Assembly (NCBI RefSeq): GCF_000711725.1
Contig: NZ_JONP01000033.1
Location: 1 to 37,096, forward strand
DNA: 37,096 bases
Source: Roseomonas aerilata DSM 19363
GTDB taxonomy: Bacteria; Pseudomonadota; Alphaproteobacteria; Acetobacterales; Acetobacteraceae
Direction: 5' to 3'
The position numbers and the translations under genes were made by a program. The notes beneath the pieces were generated by a model, which was given only the letters and a program-made list of their open reading frames with translations, was not told the origin of the DNA and searched no databases. This document shows, in pieces, positions 24,681 through 33,173 of the stretch. The stretch's first letter is position 1. Each line of letters opens with the position of its first letter.

Positions 24681-25182
24681 GGTCCTGTTAGCGCCTGAAT
24701 CCTTGGCAAGATGCCTGCGTTCTTTGACTTTCGGGAGAACGGGATGGCATTGACGGATGAGCAGTGGGCGGTGTTGGAGCCACTGGTCGAAGCTTGCCGC
24801 CCGCGCGCCAAGGTGCCCCCGCGGCACCTGCGCCGGACCATTGGTGCGATCCTCTGGCGGCACGACAACGGCGCGAAATGGCGAGCACTGCCTGTGGAGG
24901 AAGGCCCGTGGTGGATGGCGGCCCAGACCTTCATCCGGTGGTCGCGGTTGGGTGTCTGGGCACGCTTACTCACCCTATCGCAGGAGCGCGGTGTTGGGCT
25001 CGGCATGACCTTCCTCGACGGCACCTCAATCCGGGCACACCAGAAGGCAGCAGGGGCAGCCAAAAAGGCGCGTCAGCACCGGAGCGGGACGAGCGCGAGG
25101 CACTTGGCCGCGCTCGCGGCGGCTTTGGCACCAAGGCCTGCGTGATCGCCGATAGCGCCGGCCGCGCCGTCGCCTTCTCGCT
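24681..25182 (+). pseudogene. IS5-family transposase, 3' part removed by IS6
   Basis: ORF A runs 24711-25145 (ALTDEQWAVLEPLVEACRPRAK, AILWRHDNGAKWRALP, MTFLDGTSIRAHQKAAG), the normal front half of a two-frame IS5/IS427-like transposase. A second frame continues it with RGGFGTKACVIADSAGRAVAFSL and is cut by the IS6 copy at 25183, so the rest of the catalytic domain is missing. The element's left end probably lies near 24681, after a cta, where a ggtcctgttagcg-type end begins; that edge is inference. The A/B frame change may have been the programmed one of this group. It cannot transpose by itself. Confidence 0.85.
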
Positions 25183-26023
25183 GGTTCTGTTGCGGCCTTG
25201 CGGAGCCAGCCTGAGCAGGTACAAAGCTTGGTATGGGGAGACGGCGGAGAGTGGCCTCAGTGAGGCCGGATCAGTCCTTCAAAGGCCGGCAGTTCGCCGC
25301 CGAGGTGATCCTCTGGGCGGTCCGCTGGTACCTGATGTTCCCAATCAGCTACCGGGATCTCGAGCTGATGCTTCAGGACCGCGGCGTGGATGTCGCGCAC
25401 ACCACCCTCTTTCGCTGGACCCAGACCTACGCGCCGGAGATTGAGAAGCGGATCCGGCCACATCTGCGGCCGAGCAACGGCTCGTGGAGGGTCGATGAGA
25501 CCTATGTGCGGGTGAAGGGCCGCTGGACGTACCTGTACCGGGCAGTCGACAGCCGCGGCCAGACGATCGACTTCCTGCTCTCGGCCAGGCGCGACGCGAG
25601 GGCTGCGAAGCGGTTCTTCCGCAAGGCGCTGGGGCAGCCGCATACGGTGAACCCTCGCACCATCACGGTGGACAAGAACCTGGCCTATCCGTGCGCCATC
25701 GAGCAGCTGAAGGAGGACGGTGAGTTGTGGCGCTCCTCGCACCTACGGCAGTGCAAGTTTCTCGATAACATCGTGGAACAAGACCACCGGCGCGTGAAAC
25801 GCCTGATCAGACCGGGGCTTGGCTTCGGCAGTTACCATACGGCGCGACGAACACTGGCAGGCTACGAGGTGATGGCAATGGTAAGAAAGGGACAGCTTCG
25901 GAAGATCGACGGGCGTGACATACGCGCCCAAGCCACCTTCATCGCCGAACTGTTCCAGGTTGCTGGCTGATCTGCCTGCCGTCTAAGCCATCTGCGGCCC
26001 GCCGGAAACTTCGCAACAGAGCG
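25183..26023 (+). mobile_element. IS6-family insertion sequence, right copy
   Basis: The left end ggttctgttgc at 25183-25193 is identical to that of the copy at 4488; the right end is gcaacagagcg at 26013-26023. The length, 841 bp, is the same. The subterminal parts differ clearly between the copies, and the transposases differ at scattered residues, so these are two related elements or old copies. It splits an IS5 transposase on its left from a dinB 3' fragment on its right. The adjoining 8-mers (ttctcgct and ccaccgtc) do not repeat. Confidence 0.85.
25233..25970 (+). CDS. IS6-family transposase (right copy)
   Basis: 245 residues, same length and layout as the transposase at 4538. DDE residues are seen in WRVDETYVRVKG, TITVDKNLAYP and NIVEQDHRRVKR. 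Differences from the left copy include RPHLRPSNG for QPHLRASNG and LLSARRDARAAKRF for LLSVKRDAAAAKRF. ATG 25233 is the only sensible start. Both proteins look intact, so either could act on the ends of both elements. Confidence 0.93.
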   Translation: MGRRRRVASVRPDQSFKGRQFAAEVILWAVRWYLMFPISYRDLELMLQDRGVDVAHTTLFRWTQTYAPEIEKRIRPHLRPSNGSWRVDETYVRVKGRWTYLYRAVDSRGQTIDFLLSARRDARAAKRFFRKALGQPHTVNPRTITVDKNLAYPCAIEQLKEDGELWRSSHLRQCKFLDNIVEQDHRRVKRLIRPGLGFGSYHTARRTLAGYEVMAMVRKGQLRKIDGRDIRAQATFIAELFQVAG

Positions 26024-26405
26024 CCACCGTCCCGTGGTGCCGGATCGGCCGAGGAAGTCCTTGGGTTCGGAAACCACTTATGCCTGTGACCTCGCCACTC
26101 CCGCCGACGTGGAGGGGGGCATCGCGGCGCTGGCGGAGGAGGTCTGGGGATGGTGCGAGAAGACCGGCACTTTCGGGCGCACCGTCACGGGGAAGGTCAA
26201 GTTCGCCGACTTCCACCAGGTGACCCGCAGCAGGACCTCTTCACTGCCGGTCACAAGCAGGCCAGAGCTTGCGCGGATCTCGCGGGAGTTGGTGCAGGGA
26301 GTTTTCCCGCTGCCGAAGGCGGTGCGCCTTCTCGGCGTGACCATCTCCGACTTCGACAACGTCGACGAAAGGCGACCGGACCAGATCAGCCTCGAGTTCG
26401 GCTGA
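26024..26405 (+). pseudogene. dinB: DNA polymerase IV (dinB) C-terminal fragment
   Basis: About 120 codons match the little-finger domain of Y-family polymerase IV: SLGSETTYACDL, then the helical segment VEGGIAALAEEVWGWCEKTG, the strand TVTGKVKFADFHQVTRSRTSS, the helix RELVQGVFPLPKAVRLLGVTISDFD and a C-terminal QISLEFG. The fingers, palm and thumb, with the catalytic Asp/Glu residues, are missing; the 5' break coincides with the IS6 edge. The rest of dinB is not in the window, so it was deleted or lies elsewhere. Not functional as a polymerase. Confidence 0.85.
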
Positions 26406-26600
26406 GGAAACCATGAAGCAGGGGGGCAAACTGGCCACAAGCAGCACCTCCGCTCCTGGGCACCCGGCGGGAGAAGGCCAACGGTAGGCAGCTTCTCTTC
26501 AATCGCTGTTTTGGACGCTTGCCAGGCCATCGAGCGCCGGCCACCAAGGCATCATTGTGGACAGTGATAAGCTCCCCTCGGAACAGAAGGAGTGCGGTGC

Positions 26601-27401
26601 ATGGATCTGGGACTTGCGGGAAAGGTGGCGGTGATCACCGGAGGGACGCGCGGCATTGGACTGGCAACGGCGCGGCTGCTCGCGGCCGAGGGTGCTGACG
26701 TGGTCCTGGTCTCGCGCAACGCTGACGAAGCTGCCCAGGTGGCGGAGGACATTGCGAGCACCACGGGCCGTCGTGCTTTGGGAGTGGCCGCCAACACCAC
26801 GGACGATGCCGCGGTAACAGCCATGGCGGCCGTCGTGGAACGTGACCTCGGCGGCGCCCATATCCTGGTGAACTGCGCAGCCGATCCCGCTGGGCAGAAG
26901 GCGGTGCCCGTTCCCTCCGAGGCTGAGTGGGCTTCCCTGGCGTCGCACATGGACACCAAGGTCATGGGCTACCTGCGTTGTGCCCGCGCCTTGCTGCCGG
27001 CCATGCGCCGGGCTGGATGGGGCCGCATCATCAACGTCAGCGGGCTGGGCGCACGGCGGACCGGTGACGTGGTGGGCACCATCCGTAACGTCGCCGTGGT
27101 CGCCCTGGCGAAGAACCTTGCCGACGAGCTGTCGGGCACCGGCATTGCGGTCACTACCGTGCACCCCGGCATGACGCGCACGGAGAAAGTGGACGCGATG
27201 CTTGAGGCTCGTGCGAGGGCGGAAGCCCGAAGCGTCGGTGACGTGGAGGCGGCCATGGCACAGAACGTGCTGATGGGGCGCTTGCCGACGGCGGAGGACG
27301 TGGCCCAGGTGATCGCCTTCCTCGCGTCTCCTCTTTCCGTGACAATCAACGGTGTCGCGATCGACGTGGGCGGAGGCGCGCGCGGGTCCATCAACTACTG
27401 A
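26601..27401 (+). CDS. SDR-family protein without the usual Tyr/Lys catalytic pair
   Basis: 266 residues with a Rossmann fold of the classical short-chain dehydrogenase type: LAGKVAVITGGTRGIGLATA binds the nucleotide, then LVNCAAD and GRIINVSGLGARR carrying the catalytic Ser. Where YxxxK is expected the sequence is GTIRN before VAVVALAKNLADEL, so Tyr aligns with Gly and Lys with Asn. The rest (TVHPGMTRTEKV, a VTINGVAIDVGGGA end) is standard. The protein may bind NAD(P) but use another mechanism, or catalyse something other than dehydrogenation. ATG 26601 follows aaggag (26587-26592) at 8 bases; GTG 26592 overlaps that box. It stands alone, about 195 bases after the dinB fragment. Confidence 0.88.
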   Translation: MDLGLAGKVAVITGGTRGIGLATARLLAAEGADVVLVSRNADEAAQVAEDIASTTGRRALGVAANTTDDAAVTAMAAVVERDLGGAHILVNCAADPAGQKAVPVPSEAEWASLASHMDTKVMGYLRCARALLPAMRRAGWGRIINVSGLGARRTGDVVGTIRNVAVVALAKNLADELSGTGIAVTTVHPGMTRTEKVDAMLEARARAEARSVGDVEAAMAQNVLMGRLPTAEDVAQVIAFLASPLSVTINGVAIDVGGGARGSINY

Positions 27402-27713
27402 GATCCGCGCCCGCTTCGGGAACTCGGCGGCGATACGCCCATAGCCACAATGGGCGCAGCGCCGCCGAAGTATCTGCACAACTTGAGTGGGCCACGAGCG
27501 GCCGATGCAGGCTGCGGGTAGTGCCTCAGAGGGCGGGGCGGGGATGCCGTAAGAGGTGCTCAGTGCTACGCTCAAGCGTCCTGCCCCTTTCCCCGGTCCC
27601 TTGTTCTGAGCCAGACCACCGAACTCACCCGCGTCAAGGCGCGCATCCGAGCGCTGGCCGAGAGGACCGTCTCGAACGGTTGCACCGAGGCCGAGGCACT
27701 TGCCGCAGCCGAG
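27402..27713. other. Spacer with the probable lost 5' end of the DUF2786 gene
   Basis: From 27606 the frame of the following gene reads LSQTTELTRVKARIRALAE and on into NGCTEAEALAAAEM, which is DUF2786-like coding sequence. There is no ATG, GTG or TTG in that frame between the stop at 27519-27521 and 27714; CTG 27606 is the only near-cognate start at the right place. The part before 27600 holds no recognised gene. Confidence 0.5.
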
Positions 27714-28331
27714 ATGGTCGGGCGGCTGCTCGAGCGCTACGCGCTCAGCATGGCCGAGGTGGACCTCCGGGCCGAGCCCTGCGTGCAGGTCGAGGTGCCG
27801 CTACCGGGCCGTCAGCGCCGGCCCATCGACGGCTGCGTGCCCGCCATCGCCCGTTTCTGCGACTGCAAGGTCTGGCTCGCCCGCGACGAGGACCGGCCCC
27901 GCTACGTCTTCTTCGGCTTCGAGCCGGGCACCTCCATGGCCGTCTACCTCTTCGCGGTGATTGAGCGTGGTATCGGCCAGGAGGTTCTGAACTTCCGAGC
28001 CCAGAACCCCTCCCTGCGCGGTGTCGGACTGCGGCAGGCCTGCACCAGCTTTGCCCACGGCATGGCCAACCGCCTCGCCGAGCGGCTGGAGGCGCTGCAC
28101 GCGGCGCGGGAGGCGGAGGTGGCGACGCAGCGCTCGACCGGCACGGCACTGATCATCGTCAAGCACAGCGTGGTGGAGGAGGCCTTCCGCACGGCGGCGG
28201 TGCGGCTGGTGGCCCAGCGCGGTGCCAGCATCCGGCTGAATGGCGCCTACCAGCACGGCTACGCCGCCGGCGAGCGGGTCAACCTCCGGCGCCCGGTCGG
28301 CGGCACCGCGCAGGACCTGCTGGAGAGATGA
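27714..28331 (+). CDS. DUF2786-domain protein, start uncertain
   Basis: 205 residues from ATG 27714. The DUF2786 helical motif (EALAAAEMVGRLLERYALSMAEVDLR) straddles this ATG, so the real protein probably begins about 36 codons earlier, near 27606, with a rare CTG start, or its start codon has been lost. The rest has strands and helices resembling the common C-terminal domain of the family: RFCDCKVWLARDE, YVFFGFEPGTSMAVYLFAVIERG and SFAHGMANRLAERLEALHAAREAE. The function of the family is unknown; members occur on phages, plasmids and genomic islands. The stop overlaps the next ATG by 4 bases, so the three genes from here to 30788 form one translationally coupled unit. Confidence 0.72.
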   Translation: MVGRLLERYALSMAEVDLRAEPCVQVEVPLPGRQRRPIDGCVPAIARFCDCKVWLARDEDRPRYVFFGFEPGTSMAVYLFAVIERGIGQEVLNFRAQNPSLRGVGLRQACTSFAHGMANRLAERLEALHAAREAEVATQRSTGTALIIVKHSVVEEAFRTAAVRLVAQRGASIRLNGAYQHGYAAGERVNLRRPVGGTAQDLLER

Positions 28332-28774
28332 GCGGCCGTGATCGGCAGCGCGCACGGGTCTATGCCTGGGAGGACTGGGTGGTGGCACCCCATGCGCCGG
28401 ACCTGATCCCCTTCTCCGTTGCTCAAGCGATGGTGGACGCGATCTGGGCCGAGATGGGCTTGCGCTGGCCACCCAAGGTGGAGCGACTGCCGCCACAGGC
28501 TCCCGCCCGGCAGGCGGATGCCACGCGCCTGCGCCTGCGCCTGCCCGAGGCTCTGCCGTCCTGGATCCTGCTGCACGAACTCGCTCATGCTATGAGCAGC
28601 ACCGCCGAGGGTGAGACGGACGGGCACGGTCCGCGCTTCATGGGCCTCTACCTGCAACTCCTTGAGCGCTACCTGCGCCTGCCGACTGCCACCCTGCTGC
28701 CCTCGTTGGGGGAAGCACGGATCGAGGTGGACCTCGCGGCACGACCGGTGTTCCTCGATGCCGCCGCACCTTGA
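28328..28774 (+). CDS. Small HExxH metalloprotein (TIGR04338-like)
   Basis: 148 residues. A zinc-hydrolase motif, LLHELAHAMSS, is followed after about a dozen residues by HGPRFMGLYLQLLERYL, whose His could be the third ligand. The N-terminus RDRQRARVYAWEDWV resembles the putative metallohydrolase family TIGR04338, recalled from memory. The usual proteolytic Glu is present, so peptidase activity is possible, but no substrate is known. It is coupled to the DUF2786-like gene by ATGA and overlaps the helicase gene by 17 bases, which implies co-production of the three proteins. Confidence 0.75.
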   Translation: MSGRDRQRARVYAWEDWVVAPHAPDLIPFSVAQAMVDAIWAEMGLRWPPKVERLPPQAPARQADATRLRLRLPEALPSWILLHELAHAMSSTAEGETDGHGPRFMGLYLQLLERYLRLPTATLLPSLGEARIEVDLAARPVFLDAAAP

Positions 28775-30788
28775 GCGCCTGAACCCGGCCCAGCGCGCGG
28801 CCGCGACCACGCCGGCGCCGCTCCTGGTCCTGGCAGGCGCGGGCTCGGGCAAGACCGAGACGCTGATCCGGCGCGTGGCCGACCTCATCCTGCGCGGGGA
28901 GGCGCCTGAGCGTCTGCTCTGCATCACCTTCACGGCCAAGGCAGCCGGCGAGATGCGCGACCGGCTCACTGCCCTGCTCGGACCGGCGCGGACGCCGCGT
29001 TGGGTTGGCACCTTCCACGCCGTCATGGCGCGGCTCATGATCGAGGACGCCGCCAGCATCCCTGACTTACCGCGGGGATTTGCCATTCTGGGTCAGCGCG
29101 ACGCCCGCGCCCTTCTGGCGCAGGCCGCTGGCAATGCCGACAACAAAGAAGCGGGCTTGCTCGCGGAGGCGGTGTCGCTGCTCAAGAACGGCCTGGTCAG
29201 CGAGCCGCGCCGGCTGCCCCGCTCCTCCGCTCTCGCCCGCTTCGAGCCCGAGGTACTGGCCAGGGCTGCCGCCGTGCTACCGGCCTACCGCGCTGCACTG
29301 GAGGCGCGCCAGGCGCTCGACTTCGACGACCTCATTGCCCTGCCCGTCGCCGCCATGCGTGCAGATCCTGAACTGGCTCAGCGCTGGTCGGCACGCTGGG
29401 CCGAGATCCTGGTGGACGAGTACCAGGACACGAACCATGCTCAGCACGCGCTGGTTCGCCTGCTTGCCGGCAAGGGAGGGCGGGTGTTCGCGGTCGGCGA
29501 TGATCTGCAGGCCATCTATGGCTGGCGCGGCGCCGACGTCTCGCACATCCGGCGGTTCGGGAAGGACTACCCGGCCGCTCCCCCGCCGGTGAAGCTCGAA
29601 ACCAACTATCGTTCGACCGCGACGATCCTGCGGGCGGCCAATGCGGTCGCCGCACAGGATCCGGAGGCTCTGCCCAAGAGCCTACGCCCGGCCGAGCCGA
29701 AGGCGCCGCCAGGGCAGTCCGTCACCGTCCGCGAGGCAGCCACTCCCGAGGACGAGGGGCGGGAGGTCGTGACCTGGCTACGGGCCCTCAAGGGGAGGCA
29801 ACCAGAGCCTTCCTGGCGCGAGTGCGCGGTGCTGGTCCGGGCCGGGTTCGTGGCCGATCCCATTCTCGCCGCCCTGCGGCAGGCCTCTATCCCGGTGCGA
29901 TTGGTGACCGAACGTGAGCCGGAGGCGCCGCGTGAGGTGCTGGGCGCTATTGCCTGGTTGCGGCTGGCGCTGAGCCGGTCTGCCACAGGGAGCCGCCGGG
30001 CCGAAGAATGGGCCACCGGGGCGGACGACGCGTTCCGCCGGGCCTGCGCTTATCCGCCACGGGGCATCGGCGCCGTGCTGTTCGGGCGACTGCGGGAGCA
30101 TGCGGCCGAGCGGAGCCTTGCCCTTGCGGGGGCGGTACCAAGCCTGCCGGCAAGTTCCGATGAGTGGCGCGGCCTCGAGGCGGTGCTCGGCATCGCGCGG
30201 GAGATCGCCGACGGCGTGGCTCGCCGGGCGCTCGGACCGGCCGACGCCCTGCGACTGGCCGCCGAGGCGAGCGAGATCGCCGAGCGGCTGGAGGGTGGCG
30301 GCAAACGCGGGGCGGCCTGGGGGAAGGCTCTGCAAGCGGCGGAGAAGGCCGGCAGCGTGATGGCGTTCTGCGAGGCGGCGGCTCTCACAGACGCGGTCGA
30401 CGGAAGTGAGGAGGCCGACGCGGTGCCGGTGATGACGCTGCACCAGGCCAAGGGGCTCGAGTTCGATCATGTCCTGCTGGCCGGCTTGGAAGAGGGCGTC
30501 TGGCCGCACTGGGCGGCCGAGGGGAACGGCGCCCTGGCCGAGGAGCGGCGCCTCTTCTATGTCGGGCTGACACGTGCCCGACACTCGCTACAGCTGACCT
30601 GGGTCCGGCACCGACGTGAGTGGGAAGGCAAGCCGTCGCGCTTCCTGGGCGAATTGCCCAAGTCGCAAGCTAGGCCGGTCGGCGCAAAACCGACGGTGTC
30701 ATCACGGGCTTCCCCGATCCCGACGGGCACGGAGAAGGACAGGCTTGTCTCGGAGTTCCTCGCCCGCAAGGAGGGATCCAGGCGGTAG
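28758..30788 (+). CDS. UvrD/PcrA/Rep-type superfamily 1A DNA helicase
   Basis: 676 residues. All helicase motifs are in order: Q motif LNPAQRAAA; motif I (Walker A) LAGAGSGKTETL at about 25-36; Ia ITFTAKAAGEM; II (Walker B) ILVDEYQDTNHAQ; III GDDLQAIYGWRGA; IV region LETNYRST; V VMTLHQAKGLEFDHV; VI RLFYVGLTRAR. It is intact and shorter than chromosomal UvrD (about 720). Such 3'-5' helicases remove proteins from DNA and act in repair, plasmid replication or defence. ATG 28758 puts the Q motif at the N-terminus; the frame is open upstream only as overlap with the HExxH gene. A Tudor-like C-terminal tail typical of PcrA is not apparent. Confidence 0.93.
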   Translation: MPPHLERLNPAQRAAATTPAPLLVLAGAGSGKTETLIRRVADLILRGEAPERLLCITFTAKAAGEMRDRLTALLGPARTPRWVGTFHAVMARLMIEDAASIPDLPRGFAILGQRDARALLAQAAGNADNKEAGLLAEAVSLLKNGLVSEPRRLPRSSALARFEPEVLARAAAVLPAYRAALEARQALDFDDLIALPVAAMRADPELAQRWSARWAEILVDEYQDTNHAQHALVRLLAGKGGRVFAVGDDLQAIYGWRGADVSHIRRFGKDYPAAPPPVKLETNYRSTATILRAANAVAAQDPEALPKSLRPAEPKAPPGQSVTVREAATPEDEGREVVTWLRALKGRQPEPSWRECAVLVRAGFVADPILAALRQASIPVRLVTEREPEAPREVLGAIAWLRLALSRSATGSRRAEEWATGADDAFRRACAYPPRGIGAVLFGRLREHAAERSLALAGAVPSLPASSDEWRGLEAVLGIAREIADGVARRALGPADALRLAAEASEIAERLEGGGKRGAAWGKALQAAEKAGSVMAFCEAAALTDAVDGSEEADAVPVMTLHQAKGLEFDHVLLAGLEEGVWPHWAAEGNGALAEERRLFYVGLTRARHSLQLTWVRHRREWEGKPSRFLGELPKSQARPVGAKPTVSSRASPIPTGTEKDRLVSEFLARKEGSRR

Positions 30789-30836
30789 GAATAGGCAGAT
30801 GCTGGGCTGTGGAGGCTTACCGCCGTCTTCCTACGC

Positions 30837-31445
30837 CTAAGCCCGCTTTGGCCCCGATGAGCGACGCTGACCGCGTGCTGGCGAAGCCGCAAGAAAGGGT
30901 AGCTGCATGGCGGGCGCATCGTTTCGACGCTCCCGTACCCCGCGCGGCTGAGGCTCAGCGGCAGGCGCGTCATTGATCCCGGGCACCGGCCAGAAGCAAT
31001 CAACTCGTCCTTTCTCGCCTCTGAGCGCCAGAAAGACCACGCGTGTCACCTCACCCTCCTCTCCGGTCTCCACGGCTAGGCGGAACATCAGCCCTTCCGC
31101 CTCATCCCCGCTGCCAAGCGCCAGAGCGAGCTGCTGTGCCTCGCTCTCCTGCTGGCGGAGCGTGCGCTTGCTCGGCTCGTCAGCATCGCCCCGGAAGAAG
31201 CGCACCGGCACGCCGTCGATCAGGAAGACAAAGTGGTGCGTCTCGTCGAGCACGCCGAGCTAGGGGTAGCGGCCCGCCTCAGCGGCGCGGCGGAGCCGGT
31301 TGCGGCTGAAGGAGTAGGCGCGACAGCCAATCGACCAAGCATCGTCGCCCGCCCAGCTGTCGGCCATGGCGAGCGCGTCGGTGCGCCCACGGGCGAGCAG
31401 GCGGGCGCAGGCGGTAATGCGTTCCTCCGTCAACGCGGGATGCAA
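30837..31445 (-). pseudogene. Hypothetical gene split by one in-frame amber codon
   Basis: Two collinear frames in the same phase, 31445-31263 and 31253-30837, are separated only by TAG at 31260-31262. Read through, they give about 203 residues: an N-terminal helical part (ALTEERITACARLLARGRTDALAMADSW), the junction RRAAEAGRYP-stop-LGVLDETHHFVF, strands VPVRFFRGDADEP, then a helix and strands ending in VDCFWPVPGIND. I recognise no function. A Trp codon (TGG) at the stop position would restore the protein. GTG 31253 could restart translation, giving a 138-residue C-terminal part, so the fragment may still be made. Confidence 0.6.
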
Positions 31446-31707
31446 GTCTCAGGGGCAGCGCGCTGCCGGCACCGCGTCGGCCTCGTTCGTCATCAGGTCA
31501 AGATAACGCACGGACCTGCCCGTGTCACAGCACAACGAAGACAGCACTTCTTGGCCGGAAGCGGCAGGTCCGCTGTGGGGTCAGGCTAGAATTAGCGGCC
31601 ATGCTGCAACGTAGTTGGGTCACAGCCGCCTGTTAGTTCCTGGCGGTCTGGTAGGCCCATGAGGTTGGCATCTAGGTGGACAGCTCGCGGTGCTGTGCGG
31701 GCGGATC

Positions 31708-32020
31708 CTAGATCGGCGATGCACCTTCCCATGATGCGCAGAGGGCCTGCAGGCTTCCGGCCGCGCCGAACATGCCCTAGTTGCTTTCCGGCACCTCCCG
31801 GATGACGACATAGGCCGAAACCCGGCCCTCAATCCCCTGCATGGCGACCCAAGATCTCGGTCGCGCCGGCGATCAGCGCCTGCTTACCCTGGCCGTCCGG
31901 CCCGCCCTCCAGAACATATACCAGCAGGCTCACGACCTTGGCCGAAGCCTGCTTGCCACCGCTGAACACCATCTCGGCGGGATAGTCGCTGAAGTAGATC
32001 CAGACCGTGCTGCGCACAAA
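31708..32020 (-). pseudogene. 4-oxalocrotonate tautomerase-like protein, broken
   Basis: From the IS5 edge the frame reads TVWIYFSDYPAEMVFSGGK, which looks like the end of one tautomerase unit, then SLLVYVLEGGPDGQGKQALIAGATEILGRHAG, the beginning of another. An extra G in a run of four (near 31850) shifts the frame; the shifted frame continues IEGRVSAYVVIREVPESN, then TAG at 31777-31779 where the family has Trp, then GMFGAAGSLQAL to the stop at 31708. The tautomerase proline expected before LLVYVL is replaced by Ser. Tautomerases of this type act in aromatic and dicarboxylate catabolism. Truncation by the IS, a frameshift and an amber codon make it non-functional. Confidence 0.65.
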
Positions 32021-33124
32021 GGGTGTGTTGCACCGGTCAGCTTGGCGATCCGCCCGAGGTAGGATGGTGGGGACGATGCCCTGCCATCCTCGAAGGGACC
32101 TGAGCTTGCCTTATAAGGCGAATGCCGACCGCCGCCATCGCATTCCAAAGCAGCGCTTCCGGGCGACAAACTGGGCAGAATACGATGCTGCCCTGCGTGG
32201 GCGTGGCAGTCTGACCGTGTGGTTCACGGACGCGGCGATCGCGGCGTGGAAGGCAGAACCCCGGACCACACGCGGTGGGCAACCCCGCTATTCCACCCTG
32301 GCGATTACTACGGCCCTGACCTTGCGCGCAGTGTTCCGTCTGGCTCTCCGCCAAACCGAGGGTCTGATCGGCTCCATTCTCTCTCTGCTCGGGCTCGATC
32401 TGGCCGTGCCGGATCATAGCACTCTCAGCCGCCGGGCCGAGACGTTGGAGGTGCCTCGGCATCACCCCGGCAGCCGCTCCGTGCACCTGCTGGTGGATAG
32501 CACGGGGCTGCAGCTGTGCGGGCCTGGCGAGTGGCTGGTCCAGAAGCACGGGAGCAGGACGCGTCGGTCCTGGCGCAAGCTGCACATCGGTGTGGACGCC
32601 GATACCGGACGGATCGTTGCGTCATCACTGACGGCAAGCGACGTTGATGACGCCTCCCAAGTCGGTCCCTTGCTCGACCAGGTCGCGGACCCAATCGCCT
32701 CGCTCACGGCCGATGGTGCCTACGACCAGGACGGCGTTTACGGCGAGGTCACCGCACGGCACCCCAGTGCTGCCGTGATCGTGCCGCCCCGGTCCAGCGC
32801 CGTGCCAAGCGCGACGGCACAGACGGCGCCAACCCAGCGCGACCAGCACCTGCAGACCATTGCTGAGCGCGGACGCATGGGCTGGCAGAAGGCTTCAGGC
32901 TACAACTGGCGTGCCCTGGTCGAGGCAGACATCAGCAGGTTCAAGCGGGTCATCGGTGGCGCGCTGCGTTCGCGCACCGACGACCGCCGTGCGACCGAGG
33001 TGGCCGTCGCTGTGGGTGTGCTGAACCGCATGCTTGAGCTTGGACGCCCGGAGTATGTCCGCATCGCGTGACCGAAATGCTCCTGGGGCTCACTGCGCTT
33101 GCAAGCCGATCCTTGCAACGCAGT
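32021..33124 (+). mobile_element. IS5-family insertion sequence, apparently complete
   Basis: Imperfect terminal repeats were aligned by eye: gggtgtgttgcaccgg from 32021 and, as complement, gactgcgttgcaagga ending at 33124; GTTGCA, TC and GCTTG blocks are shared over 24 bases. They enclose one DDE transposase gene in 1104 bp. No target duplication was found. The left edge cuts a tautomerase pseudogene; the right edge is 49 bases from the AT-richer hydrolase-TPR gene. Confidence 0.7.
32106..33071 (+). CDS. IS5-family DDE transposase
   Basis: From TTG 32106 the protein starts PYKANADRRHRIPKQRFRATNW, the canonical beginning for this IS5 subgroup, with gaaggga seven bases upstream; ATG 32064 and ATG 32076 give longer N-termini. 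321 residues follow. Catalytic Asp are in VHLLVDSTGLQL and SLTADGAYDQDGVY, and the Glu in ALVEADISRFKRVIG; HSTLSRRAETLEVP is the usual helix ahead of the core. The reading frame is intact, so the element may be active. Confidence 0.88.
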   Translation: MPYKANADRRHRIPKQRFRATNWAEYDAALRGRGSLTVWFTDAAIAAWKAEPRTTRGGQPRYSTLAITTALTLRAVFRLALRQTEGLIGSILSLLGLDLAVPDHSTLSRRAETLEVPRHHPGSRSVHLLVDSTGLQLCGPGEWLVQKHGSRTRRSWRKLHIGVDADTGRIVASSLTASDVDDASQVGPLLDQVADPIASLTADGAYDQDGVYGEVTARHPSAAVIVPPRSSAVPSATAQTAPTQRDQHLQTIAERGRMGWQKASGYNWRALVEADISRFKRVIGGALRSRTDDRRATEVAVAVGVLNRMLELGRPEYVRIA

Positions 33125-33173
33125 CACTCAACTAGCCTCAATTAATGCGTCCTGACCCAAGAGTTGCGTCCGT

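Noticed and set aside
4480-26031. 8-bp target duplications flanking the IS6 copies
   Set aside because: The 8-mers at all four edges were compared directly and in the crossed combination; none match.
26499-27575. 358-codon minus-strand frame with a CAHCGYGR segment
   Set aside because: Most of it is the shadow of the SDR gene; a single CxxC is not enough to claim a zinc-ribbon gene.
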